A stretch of DNA of 60,556 bases, from contig DMSQ01000040.1 of NCBI GenBank assembly GCA_003457135.1, forward strand, positions 99,150-159,705, given 5' to 3'. This DNA comes from Prolixibacteraceae bacterium (GTDB lineage: Bacteria > Bacteroidota > Bacteroidia > Bacteroidales > Prolixibacteraceae). A program made the position numbers and the translations under genes. Under the pieces are notes generated by a model. The model saw only the letters and a list, made by a program, of their open reading frames with translations, had not been told where the DNA came from and searched no databases. Position 1 is the first letter of the stretch. Each line of letters begins with the position of its first letter. Below, piece after piece: positions 27,731-35,468 of the stretch.

Positions 27731-27804
27731 ATGCCCCGAGCCTATGGCTCTGAAATTTAATCCCGTAGGGATGGTTCATGTTGTAGCCCCGGATTTCAAT
27801 CCGG
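27731..27804. repeat. Composite palindromic intergenic repeat (three hairpins)
   Basis: GAGCC-TAT-GGCTC (27738-27750), ATCCC-GTA-GGGAT (27760-27772) and CCGGATT-TC-AATCCGG (27789-27804) in a row. The middle hairpin has the layout of GTTCC-GTA-GGAAC at 12.85 kb, and the third is like CCCCGGAT-TCC-ATCCGGGG at 19.37 kb. The 214-base gap between the 75-residue gene and the DUF433 gene consists largely of this element. Confidence 0.6.
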
Positions 27805-27884
27805 AGCCGTATTGGGATGGATGGTATTCCATATTAATGAGATTATTTTAAAATGTTCCAGACCGTAATTCGTTTATAAAATTG

Positions 27885-27892
27885 TAACTTTG
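27885..27892 (+). promoter_or_regulatory. -7 promoter box touching the DUF433 start codon
   Basis: TAACTTTG exactly matches TAnnTTTG and ends only four bases before the ATG at 27897, so a transcript starting at the usual distance would be leaderless or nearly so. Confidence 0.45.
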
Positions 27893-27896
27893 AAAT

Positions 27897-28139
27897 ATGA
27901 ATTGGAAAGCCCACATAGAAACAAACAATCAGATTTTAGCAGGAAAGCCTGTTATAAAAGGGACTCGTCTGTCTGTAGAGCACATCATTAATTTGCTTGC
28001 ATCTGGTTGGACGGAGCAACAAATCCTCGAAAATTATCCACGACTTTCCAAAGAAAGTTTGCAGGCCGTTTTTGGGTATGTTCAGGAATTTCTTAAAGAT
28101 GGGACAATTTTCAGCCCAACGAACCTGGCGAGTATTTGA
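27897..28139 (+). CDS. DUF433 antitoxin-like protein
   Basis: 80 residues with the DUF433 signature: NNQILAGKPVIKGTRLSVEHIINLLASGWTEQQILENYP, ending in an antitoxin-like helix. DUF433 proteins are usually the antitoxin partner of a PIN-like DUF5615 toxin encoded immediately downstream. Here the next 195 bases hold no such toxin, so this is either an orphan or the remnant of a pair. The promoter suggests a leaderless message. Confidence 0.82.
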   Translation: MNWKAHIETNNQILAGKPVIKGTRLSVEHIINLLASGWTEQQILENYPRLSKESLQAVFGYVQEFLKDGTIFSPTNLASI

Positions 28140-28266
28140 TCGAATTGTTTAAATCAAAAGATATAAAATATGAAAGTATGTTGACAGTGATCGGATTGGA
28201 TAATATAAGCCAGAGAAAATATAAATAATTTGATGCACAAACACTATTCATCAAATCAAAGTTCAT

Positions 28267-28299
28267 AAAAAAACCTTGCCGCTTCCACGACAAGGTTTT
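28267..28299 (-). terminator. Intrinsic terminator of the floA operon
   Basis: AAAACCTTG (28270-28278) pairs with CAAGGTTTT (28291-28299) around a 12-base loop. On the minus strand it is followed by a T-tract (A's at 28267-28273). The plus-strand side also ends in TTTT, so it may work both ways. Confidence 0.75.
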
Positions 28300-28306
28300 G
28301 TATTTC

Positions 28307-28336
28307 AGTAGAGACAGGGCATGCCCTGTCTCTACT
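28307..28336. repeat. Perfect 30-base palindrome, GTAGAGAC type
   Basis: Uninterrupted palindrome with ends GTAGAGAC and GTCTCTAC and core AGGGCATGCCCT. It overlaps the floA stop codon by two bases. The same ends with a different core occur at 41463-41490, so both belong to one dispersed family. Confidence 0.85.
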
Positions 28337-29321
28337 ATTTCTTCTTTTTATTCTGTTCTTCATTCGAAATGGCTTCACGCATAGATGTGTCTGCCATGAT
28401 GTTTTTGTATTTCATGTAATCCATAATTCCCAAATTACCATTCCTGAAAGCTTCGGCAATGGCCATCGGGATTTGTGCTTCGGCATCAATTACCTTAGCG
28501 CGTGCTTCCTGGGCTTTTGCTTTCATTTCCTGCTCAAGGGCAACGGCCATGGCACGGCGTTCTTCAGCTTTGGCCTGGGCGATATTTTTATCGGCTTCGG
28601 CCTGGTCCATTTGAAGTCCAGCTCCGATGTTTTTGCCGATGTCTATATCAGCGATATCAATGGAGAGGATTTCGAATGCAGTTCCGGCATCAAGGCCTTT
28701 TCCCAAAACCACTTTCGATATGGAATCCGGGTTTTCGAGAACAGCTTTGTGGGTGTGCGATGATCCGATGGAAGAGACAATACCTTCACCAACACGGGCT
28801 AGTACAGTTTCTTCTCCGGCTCCTCCGACCAATTGCTTAATATTGGCACGAACAGTTACCCTTGCCTTGCAAATCAACTGGATACCATCTTTTGCAACTG
28901 CGGCAACCGGTGGGGTATCAATTACTTTTGGATTAACCGACATTTGAACAGCCTGAAATACATCGCGTCCCGCAAGGTCAATGGCTGTTGCCATTTTAAA
29001 TGAAAGTTCGATATTGGCTTTTTGTGCCGAAACCAAAGCATGAACAACCTTTTCCACATGTCCACCTGCCAGAAAATGAGCTTCGAGTTCGTTGCGGTTG
29101 AGTACCAACCCGGCTTTTGTGCCTTCAATTAGGGCGCGAACAATTACCGATGGCGGAACTTTCCGGAAACGCATCAGAAACAACTGGATGAGCGAAATGC
29201 GCACATCGGAAACCAGGGCTGAAAACCAGAGCCCAACCGGGATGTAATACAAAATAATGATCAGAAGAATAAAAATTCCAATGATTAAACCAAAAATTCC
29301 AAGATTTGCAATTTGTTCCAT
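28335..29321 (-). CDS. floA: Flotillin-like protein FloA
   Basis: 328 residues, the typical length of the UPF0365/FloA family. One N-terminal membrane segment (LGIFGLIIGIFILLIIILYYI) is followed by VGLWFSALVSDVRISLIQLFLMRFRKVPP, an SPFH-like domain (RVTVRANIKQLVGGAGEETVLARVGEG) and an Ala/Glu-rich coiled region (AEADKNIAQAKAEERRAMAVALEQEMKAKAQ by position about 240-275). FloA scaffolds membrane microdomains and works with NfeD-type proteins; an nfeD gene abuts directly upstream, sharing a base at 29321. The stop codon is inside a palindromic repeat and a terminator follows. Confidence 0.93.
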   Translation of the reverse strand: MEQIANLGIFGLIIGIFILLIIILYYIPVGLWFSALVSDVRISLIQLFLMRFRKVPPSVIVRALIEGTKAGLVLNRNELEAHFLAGGHVEKVVHALVSAQKANIELSFKMATAIDLAGRDVFQAVQMSVNPKVIDTPPVAAVAKDGIQLICKARVTVRANIKQLVGGAGEETVLARVGEGIVSSIGSSHTHKAVLENPDSISKVVLGKGLDAGTAFEILSIDIADIDIGKNIGAGLQMDQAEADKNIAQAKAEERRAMAVALEQEMKAKAQEARAKVIDAEAQIPMAIAEAFRNGNLGIMDYMKYKNIMADTSMREAISNEEQNKKKK

Positions 29322-29794
29322 TATTCCAGATTTAAAGGTTCAACAGTTATAAGTGATTTTTCAATATGTATAATTTTTACTTTTTCTCCCGGATCCAAAA
29401 ACATTCCTGTTGATTTGGCTTCAACTACTTCGTTGTTGACTTTTATTTTCCCCATTGGGGCCAACCGTCCAACAGTTACACCAATATCTCCGACTTTAAC
29501 CTTTTCAGGATTAATTTCGTTTGCAAATCCATGAAGGACTGTACTAAGTACCATTTTCTTTCCGGCCTTACCCTTAAAGAGTAAAACAACCATGGTTGGG
29601 GCAACAATCAGAACAAAGCCCAGAGTCAGAAATCCTGCAAGCACTCCGTAACTGGTGAAAGCCAGATAAATACTATACCCAAAGAGAAGAACTCCACCAA
29701 TCCCGGCAATGGTGATTCCGGGCAGAATGGTAAACTCGATCAGTAATAATACTATTCCGAGAAAAATTAAGAAAAGGATAATTAAAAGGTTCAT
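29321..29794 (-). CDS. NfeD-family membrane protein
   Basis: 157 residues: three hydrophobic segments (about 3-20, 25-45 and 50-70) and a C-terminal OB-fold domain (GDIGVTVGRLAPMGKIKVNNEVVEA, GEKVKIIHIEKSLITVEPL). This is the short NfeD type without the ClpP-like protease domain, which partners flotillin-like proteins in membrane microdomains. One-base overlap with floA and 11 bases from clpS show tight operon packing. Confidence 0.9.
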   Translation of the reverse strand: MNLLIILFLIFLGIVLLLIEFTILPGITIAGIGGVLLFGYSIYLAFTSYGVLAGFLTLGFVLIVAPTMVVLLFKGKAGKKMVLSTVLHGFANEINPEKVKVGDIGVTVGRLAPMGKIKVNNEVVEAKSTGMFLDPGEKVKIIHIEKSLITVEPLNLE

Positions 29795-29805
29795 AAGGTT
29801 ATGGA

Positions 29806-30087
29806 TTAGTCGATCGTTGCTTTTAACTCTTTTTGACCCAGAGCTTTTTTCATTGGTCTAAGATAAGAAAAACTTCCTTTTTTCACATCGCATTTTCCTT
29901 TATAATGAATGAGCAAGGTGCATTGTTCGGCTTGAAGGATATCATGCTCACAAACTTCGATTAGAGCATTAATTACATAGTCGAAGGTGTGATAATCGTC
30001 GTTGTGTAAAACCAGAAACCGTTCATTCGATTTCTTCTGGTCATAATCTTCATTGAGGTCCTTTTGCGGAAATTCTTTCGAGGTCAT
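29806..30087 (-). CDS. clpS: ATP-dependent Clp protease adaptor ClpS
   Basis: 93 residues. The core has FLVLHNDDYHTFDYVINAL, with the NDD motif that binds N-degron substrates, and CDVKKGSFSYLRPMKKAL. ClpS delivers proteins with bulky hydrophobic N-terminal residues to ClpAP (ClpC in this phylum). The start overlaps the stop of the SPOR-domain gene in an ATGA. No clp ATPase gene is in the window. Confidence 0.9.
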   Translation of the reverse strand: MTSKEFPQKDLNEDYDQKKSNERFLVLHNDDYHTFDYVINALIEVCEHDILQAEQCTLLIHYKGKCDVKKGSFSYLRPMKKALGQKELKATID

Positions 30088-31097
30088 AGTTCATTGTTTA
30101 ATTTTCTGGCTTCAGATAGTGTTATACGTTTTCCTTTAAGATAAGCTGCAATAACCGGAGTTTTTACACCCTCCTGTTTGACCTGACTTTGTAAAGTTAA
30201 AGCTTCATTATAGTTTCTTAAATTTCCGGTGGTAAACACTTTGACACCTTTATCGTCGGTATAATTCTCTATTTTTCTGATGGTTGACAGTTTTTTGATC
30301 AGTTTACTGGCCGGATCAGGAATTTTACCTTTGTAAGCTCCGATTTGTATTTTATAAACTATTTCCGAACTAATTTCAGGTTTTGCCTCCGGAGTTTTGG
30401 GTGGTTCATTATCTAAAATCAGCGTGTCGGCCGTTGATGTATAGATATCCTTGTTTTGTTCCCGGAACTTGTGGTTTGCCAGTTCAATGCTATCGTTTAT
30501 TATCTTTATTTTTTCCTGAAACCTTACTATTTCGTTTCCTGATGCCGATTTCCAATACTGATCTTCTTCTTCTCTGGCATTTTGGTATAAAACCGGAATT
30601 TCCTGATTGAGGCTGATAATCCGTTGTTCATTTTTCAGGATTAGGACTGTTATAGCTTCTTTTTGTTCGCTGGCTGAGCTTGAATATATTTTGCGCAAAC
30701 TGTCGGTTTCGCTGGTAAGATTAAGCAGTTCCTTCTCCAATAGCCAGGCCTGAAAAAATATTTTCCTTGATTGATTTTTTACAAAATGGCCGAAATTTCG
30801 GTAGGTAATGTCCGAATTTACCTGAAAAGTAAAAATATTACCTGCCAAGCGGTTTGGAATAGTGAATTCTTCTTCAGTCTTGATCACCTTATCGTCATTG
30901 TTTTTTGTCGGGATTGTATCATCGGAATGCTCCTGAATGAAAAAATAATCAGGCGAAAAAAAAGGGGCTGATACTAAATTATCATTCTTAAAGTGGATGT
31001 TTAGGATTCCCTTACACGCCAGCAATTCATTATTTGCCCAAGAAAAGAATAGGAGCAGAAAGCTTATTTTCAGTATCGTTTTCAGAAAAATTAGCAT
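30084..31097 (-). CDS. SPOR-like domain envelope protein
   Basis: 337 residues from the ATG at 31097; a TTG three codons earlier is less likely. A signal sequence (MLIFLKTILKISFLLLFFSW) is followed by a linker, a coiled-coil stretch (about 140-210), and a C-terminal SPOR-like domain (VYKIQIGAYKGKIPDPASKLIKKL, FTTGNLRNYNEALTLQSQVK). SPOR domains bind denuded peptidoglycan glycans at division sites. The gene is translationally coupled to clpS and heads the minus-strand operon that ends with floA. Confidence 0.72.
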   Translation of the reverse strand: MLIFLKTILKISFLLLFFSWANNELLACKGILNIHFKNDNLVSAPFFSPDYFFIQEHSDDTIPTKNNDDKVIKTEEEFTIPNRLAGNIFTFQVNSDITYRNFGHFVKNQSRKIFFQAWLLEKELLNLTSETDSLRKIYSSSASEQKEAITVLILKNEQRIISLNQEIPVLYQNAREEEDQYWKSASGNEIVRFQEKIKIINDSIELANHKFREQNKDIYTSTADTLILDNEPPKTPEAKPEISSEIVYKIQIGAYKGKIPDPASKLIKKLSTIRKIENYTDDKGVKVFTTGNLRNYNEALTLQSQVKQEGVKTPVIAAYLKGKRITLSEARKLNNEL

Positions 31098-31122
31098 GTT
31101 GGTCAACGAATAAATTCGGGTT

Positions 31123-31130
31123 CAAAAGTA
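31123..31130 (-). promoter_or_regulatory. -7 promoter box for the SPOR-clpS-nfeD-floA operon
   Basis: Minus-strand TACTTTTG exactly matches TAnnTTTG, 25 bases before the ATG at 31097. No TTTG is seen at standard -33 spacing. Confidence 0.45.
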
Positions 31131-31218
31131 CAAAAAAGTACCAAGCTCCCATTAGGTTTTGTCTTGTTTATTTTAATGTTAACGAATCGTTCCTTCCGCT
31201 TTATATAAATATTTCAAG

Positions 31219-31226
31219 TATATTTG
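31219..31226 (+). promoter_or_regulatory. -7 promoter box for bcp-recA
   Basis: TATATTTG exactly matches TAnnTTTG, 21 bases before the ATG at 31248. With this box an ATG at 31236 would have almost no leader, which favours 31248 as the start of the peroxiredoxin. Confidence 0.5.
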
Positions 31227-31247
31227 TTGAAATTAATGCGAGTAAAA

Positions 31248-31712
31248 ATGACAACTTTAAAAGTTGGCGATCAGGCTCCTGATTTTTCAGGACTGAACCA
31301 AAAAAGTGAACAAATTTCGCTGAGCGGGTTCAAAGGCAGGAAGCTTATTTTATTCTTCTATCCGAAAGACGATACTCCCGGATGTACCGCCGAATCGTGC
31401 AACCTGAACGATAATTACCAGATGTGGCTTTCAAAAGGTTACGAGGTGGTTGGGGTAAGCCCCGATAATGTTCAGTCGCATAAAAAATTTACCGGTAAGT
31501 TTCAACTTGGGTTTAACCTGATAGCCGATCCTCAGACTGAAATTCTGCAGGCTTATGGAGTTTGGGGAGAAAAAAGCATGTATGGCAAAAAGTATATGGG
31601 AGTAATTCGCACAACTTTTATCATCGACAATGGAATTATCCGTGAGATATTCGAAAAAGTTGATACCCAAAACCACACCGATCAAATTATTAAAACATTA
31701 GATATCAAGTAA
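31248..31712 (+). CDS. bcp: Thioredoxin-dependent peroxiredoxin (Bcp/PrxQ type)
   Basis: 154 residues from the ATG at 31248 (an in-frame ATG at 31236 adds four). The active site is FFYPKDDTPGCTAESCNL, with peroxidatic Cys 46 and resolving Cys 51 in the CxxxxC arrangement of PrxQ/Bcp. It reduces hydroperoxides using thioredoxin. Its stop is one base from the recA start, so peroxide defence and DNA repair share one transcript. Confidence 0.92.
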   Translation: MTTLKVGDQAPDFSGLNQKSEQISLSGFKGRKLILFFYPKDDTPGCTAESCNLNDNYQMWLSKGYEVVGVSPDNVQSHKKFTGKFQLGFNLIADPQTEILQAYGVWGEKSMYGKKYMGVIRTTFIIDNGIIREIFEKVDTQNHTDQIIKTLDIK

Positions 31713-31713
31713 T

Positions 31714-32739
31714 ATGGCAAACGAAGAAAAATCAAATCAGAACAAGGAAAAGCTAAAAGCTTTGCAATTGACCATGGATAAAATTGAGAAAAGCTATGGC
31801 AAAGGCTCGATTATGAAACTAGGCGATCGTGTGGTTGAAAAAGTTCCTTCCATATCCTCCGGTTCAATCGGACTGGATATTGCCATGGGAGTTGGTGGAT
31901 ACCCAAAAGGCAGGATCATCGAAATCTACGGACCTGAATCTTCAGGAAAAACAACACTGGCCATTCATGCCATTGCCGAAGCGCAAAAAGCTGGCGGAAT
32001 TGCTGCCATTATTGACGCAGAACATGCTTTCGATCCGGGCTATGCCACCAAGCTGGGCGTTGATATCAACGAGTTGTTGATTTCGCAGCCCGATAACGGC
32101 GAACAGGCGCTCGAAATCGCCGATAGCCTGATTCGTTCGGGTGCTGTGGATATTATTGTGATTGACTCTGTGGCAGCATTAACTCCAAAATCTGAAATTG
32201 AAGGTGAAATGGGCGACTCAAAAATGGGTCTTCAGGCACGTTTAATGTCGCAGGCATTGCGGAAACTGACCGGAAATATCAGTAAAACCAAGACCTGCGT
32301 GATCTTTATCAACCAGTTGCGCGAAAAAATTGGCGTCATGTTTGGTAATCCTGAAACAACAACGGGTGGCAATGCCCTTAAATTTTATGCCTCAGTTCGT
32401 TTGGATATCCGCCGGATAGGACAGATTAAAGATGGGGAAGAAGCCCAGGGAAACCATACGCGCGTTAAAGTTGTTAAGAATAAAGTGGCCCCGCCGTTTA
32501 AAAAAGCCGAATTCGACATCATGTATGGCGAAGGTATTTCGAAAACCGGTGAAATTGTTGATTTGGGTGTTGAATGCAATATTATTAAAAAGAGTGGTTC
32601 ATGGTTCAGTTATGGAGAAACGAAACTTGGTCAGGGACGCGAATCGGTAAAATCGGTCATTCGCGATAATCCTGAATTATCGCAGGAGTTGGAGGCAAAA
32701 ATTCTGGAAGCCATTTCCACAACAACAACGGTAAATTAA
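31714..32739 (+). CDS. recA: Recombinase RecA
   Basis: 341 residues, the usual length. KSYGKGSIMKLGD near the start, Walker A GPESSGKT, IDAEHAFDPGYA, and the L2 loop region FINQLREKIGVMFGNPETT are all diagnostic. It performs strand exchange and stimulates LexA-type self-cleavage. No SOS box that I recognise lies upstream; expression appears to depend on the peroxiredoxin promoter. A strong terminator follows. Confidence 0.98.
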   Translation: MANEEKSNQNKEKLKALQLTMDKIEKSYGKGSIMKLGDRVVEKVPSISSGSIGLDIAMGVGGYPKGRIIEIYGPESSGKTTLAIHAIAEAQKAGGIAAIIDAEHAFDPGYATKLGVDINELLISQPDNGEQALEIADSLIRSGAVDIIVIDSVAALTPKSEIEGEMGDSKMGLQARLMSQALRKLTGNISKTKTCVIFINQLREKIGVMFGNPETTTGGNALKFYASVRLDIRRIGQIKDGEEAQGNHTRVKVVKNKVAPPFKKAEFDIMYGEGISKTGEIVDLGVECNIIKKSGSWFSYGETKLGQGRESVKSVIRDNPELSQELEAKILEAISTTTTVN

Positions 32740-32764
32740 ATAAAGATTAAAAACACAGAAATGT

Positions 32765-32804
32765 CCGGATGAACTAGCTGTGCTGTTTCATCCGGCTTTT
32801 TTTT
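32765..32804 (+). terminator. Intrinsic terminator after recA
   Basis: CCGGATGAA (32765-32773) pairs with TTCATCCGG (32787-32795) around a 13-base loop and is followed by C and eight T's. Confidence 0.88.
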
Positions 32805-32906
32805 AATGTTATCTTTTGCGCTGAATTCTAAATAACTTGTCGAACAGGTTAATTTTTCATGTCCATTCGGACAGTCGTTCATAAGGTTTCAGTAAATTAA
32901 AGTGCT

Positions 32907-35336
32907 ATGAAAGTTTTAAAATTTGGAGGTACTTCTGTTGGAAGCGCCGAAAATATTCAGAAGGTTTCGGAAATCCTGATGGGACAGGACGATGATGTAA
33001 TCGTCGTGGTATCGGCCTTAGGTGGAATCACTGATCAGATTTTGAGTGCAGCAAAAATGGCTGCGATCGGAACTGGCTACTTTCAGGCTGAATTAACAGA
33101 AATCAAGACGAGGCACTTTAAAGTGATCGATACATTATTTGAAGGTAACAAGCTAACTGAAATAAAAACTAAGGTTCAGGTTTTGCTTGAAGAGCTTGAA
33201 CGTATTGTTCAGGGAGTTTCACTCATTGGTGAATTGACCCCCAAAACGCTGGATAAAATTGTCGGTTTTGGCGAAAGATTGTCTTCAATAATTATTGCAG
33301 ATTATGTGCCATCTGCCCAATGGTTCGATTCAAGTAAACTTATTCGTACCAACAGCGATTTTGGCAAAGCAATTGTCAATTTTGAACTGACTAACCAGCT
33401 TATTCACTCGGCATTTACTTCATTTTCAGGCATTGCCATCGTTCCAGGTTTTATTTCGAGCAACGATGCCGGTGAATATACCACTCTCGGTCGTGGTGGT
33501 TCTGATTACACCGGCGCCATAATGGCTGCAGCAGTTGATGCTGCATCGTTAGAAATCTGGACCGATGTCAATGGATTTATGACTGCCGATCCGCGCGTGA
33601 TCAGCAAAGCTTACACCATCAAAACCCTGAGTTACTCCGAAGCGATGGAACTTTCGCATTTCGGCGCCAAGGTGATTTATCCTCCAACCATACTTCCGGT
33701 TTACCAAAAAGGAATTCCTGTCCGGATTAAAAATACAATGGATCCGGAGGCTGAAGGTTCCCTGATAACAGCAAGCAAACTCAACGGGAAAGATTTACCG
33801 ATTAAAGGTATTTCGTCCATTTCAAATATCACCCTGATTACTATTCAAGGGCTTGGAATGGTTGGTGTTACAGGTATTTCGGCCCGTCTTTTTGGGGCAT
33901 TGGCGCATCAGAATATCAATGTTATCTTGATCTCGCAGGCATCTTCCGAAAATTCGATCAGTTTTGCCATCGATTCATCCAGTTCTTCGAAAGCCGAATC
34001 AGCAATCAGGCAGGAGTTTGAACGTGAAATACATCTCGATCAGATCAATAAAATTACGATTGAAGACAATCTGGCTATTGTGGCCATTGTTGGCGAAAAT
34101 ATGAAACATGCTACCGGTGTGGCCGGAAAACTGTTTCACACCATCGGCAAAAACGGGATTAACATCATTGCCATTGCCCAGGGAGCTTCGGAATTAAATA
34201 TTTCATGGGTCGTAAAAATATCCGATCTGCGCAAAACCTTAAATGTGGTACACGAGTCATTTTTCCTGTCTGAAAATGTTGAATTGAACGTCTTCCTTAT
34301 GGGTATTGGTTTGGTTGGTGGAAATCTTCTTGAACAGATTAAACAGCAACAAACCAAACTGCTGAAAGAGAAACACCTCAAAATAAAGCTTGCCGGTGTG
34401 GCAAATTCTAAAAGGATGCTTTTTGACCGCGATGGCATTGATATTGAAACTTTCCGCGAAAAAATGACAGAAGAAGGACAGTTTTCGGGCCTTCAGGAAT
34501 TCAAGGATGAAATTATCCAAATGAATATGTACAACTCTATTTTTGTGGATTGTACAGCCAATGAAAAGGTTGCTGATTTATACGCCGAATTGTTGAATGC
34601 CAATGTTTCAATTGTGACTGCCAATAAAGTGGCGGCTTCATCGGAATATGAGAATTATGCGCTTCTAAAGAAAACAGCCAAACGAAAAGGAATCAAATTT
34701 TTATTCGAAACCAATGTTGGCGCTGGTTTGCCTATTATTACCACCTTAAACGACCTGGTCAATTCGGGAGACACCATTCTGAAAATAGAAGCTGTTTTAT
34801 CAGGAACCCTTAATTTCATTTTCAATACTATCGGAGAAAATGTTCCGTTAAGTCAAACCATCCTCATGGCAAAAGAAAAAGGATTTGCTGAACCCGATCC
34901 GCGCATAGATCTGAGTGGGATTGATGTAGCGCGCAAACTACTCATTCTGGTCCGTGAATCGGGTTATCAGTTTGATATGAAAGATATAAAAATCAATACG
35001 TTTATTCCTGAAAAATATTTTGAAGGCAGCGTTGAAGATTTCTGGAAAACTATTGCTGAAATGGATGAAGAATTTGAAGCAAAGAGGAAAAGACTAGCTG
35101 AAGCTGGCCGTTTCTGGAGGTTTGTCGCTAAGTTCGATCAGGGGAAAGCCGAAATTGGATTACAGGAAATAACTGCCGGACATCCGTTTGCCGATTTGCA
35201 GGGCTCCAACAATCTGGTCATGTTTACTACCGAACGGTATCAGGAGTTTCCGATGATGATTAAAGGATACGGCGCTGGTGCTGTGGTAACGGCAGCAGGA
35301 GTTTTTGCAGATATTATCAGGGTGTCGAATATTTAA
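32907..35336 (+). CDS. thrA: Bifunctional aspartokinase/homoserine dehydrogenase
   Basis: 809 residues. The aspartate kinase domain starts with KFGGTSVGSAENI (about 1-290, with LGRGGSDYTGA). Two ACT regulatory domains follow (about 305-455), then homoserine dehydrogenase with the NAD-binding GIGLVGGNLL (about 468) and the SGTLNFIFN catalytic region. It carries out the first and third steps from aspartate to threonine/methionine. The ACT domains predict feedback control by threonine. It is followed by apgM-type and thrC genes on the same strand, with a palindromic element between the first two. Confidence 0.96.
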   Translation: MKVLKFGGTSVGSAENIQKVSEILMGQDDDVIVVVSALGGITDQILSAAKMAAIGTGYFQAELTEIKTRHFKVIDTLFEGNKLTEIKTKVQVLLEELERIVQGVSLIGELTPKTLDKIVGFGERLSSIIIADYVPSAQWFDSSKLIRTNSDFGKAIVNFELTNQLIHSAFTSFSGIAIVPGFISSNDAGEYTTLGRGGSDYTGAIMAAAVDAASLEIWTDVNGFMTADPRVISKAYTIKTLSYSEAMELSHFGAKVIYPPTILPVYQKGIPVRIKNTMDPEAEGSLITASKLNGKDLPIKGISSISNITLITIQGLGMVGVTGISARLFGALAHQNINVILISQASSENSISFAIDSSSSSKAESAIRQEFEREIHLDQINKITIEDNLAIVAIVGENMKHATGVAGKLFHTIGKNGINIIAIAQGASELNISWVVKISDLRKTLNVVHESFFLSENVELNVFLMGIGLVGGNLLEQIKQQQTKLLKEKHLKIKLAGVANSKRMLFDRDGIDIETFREKMTEEGQFSGLQEFKDEIIQMNMYNSIFVDCTANEKVADLYAELLNANVSIVTANKVAASSEYENYALLKKTAKRKGIKFLFETNVGAGLPIITTLNDLVNSGDTILKIEAVLSGTLNFIFNTIGENVPLSQTILMAKEKGFAEPDPRIDLSGIDVARKLLILVRESGYQFDMKDIKINTFIPEKYFEGSVEDFWKTIAEMDEEFEAKRKRLAEAGRFWRFVAKFDQGKAEIGLQEITAGHPFADLQGSNNLVMFTTERYQEFPMMIKGYGAGAVVTAAGVFADIIRVSNI

Positions 35337-35456
35337 AGGCCCCCTCTAACTCCCCCACAAGGGGGAGAATATTGTGCGTCTATAGAAAATTGATGATAAA
35401 ATACATTGAGCTGCTCCCTGGTTTTCCCCCTGTGGGGGAACGGAAAGGGGGCTTTT
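35337..35456. repeat. MITE-like inverted-repeat element
   Basis: Outer arms GCCCCCT (35339-35345) and AGGGGGC (35446-35452) enclose two hairpins, CTCCCCC-ACAA-GGGGGAG (35350-35367) and TTCCCCC-TGT-GGGGGAA (35424-35440). The element begins right after the thrA stop codon and ends 12 bases before the next start. It is G/C-run-rich, unlike its surroundings, and has no coding content. It resembles the small non-autonomous repeats common in this phylum. Confidence 0.7.
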
Positions 35457-35468
35457 GAAATTATTCTT

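Noticed and set aside
28140..28230. Possible remnant of a toxin gene after the DUF433 gene
   Set aside because: A short open stretch (ending ISQRKYK) exists in the next frame but has no start codon and no similarity to a PIN/DUF5615 toxin that I can see.
32807..32906. Threonine attenuator before thrA
   Set aside because: I found no leader peptide rich in Thr/Ile codons and no alternative hairpins beyond the recA terminator and a very short GTCC/GGAC pairing.
35406..35468. Upstream extension of the apgM-type gene
   Set aside because: The 21 extra residues are encoded by the repeat element; the family's normal start MKYIIVLGDGMA is at 35469.
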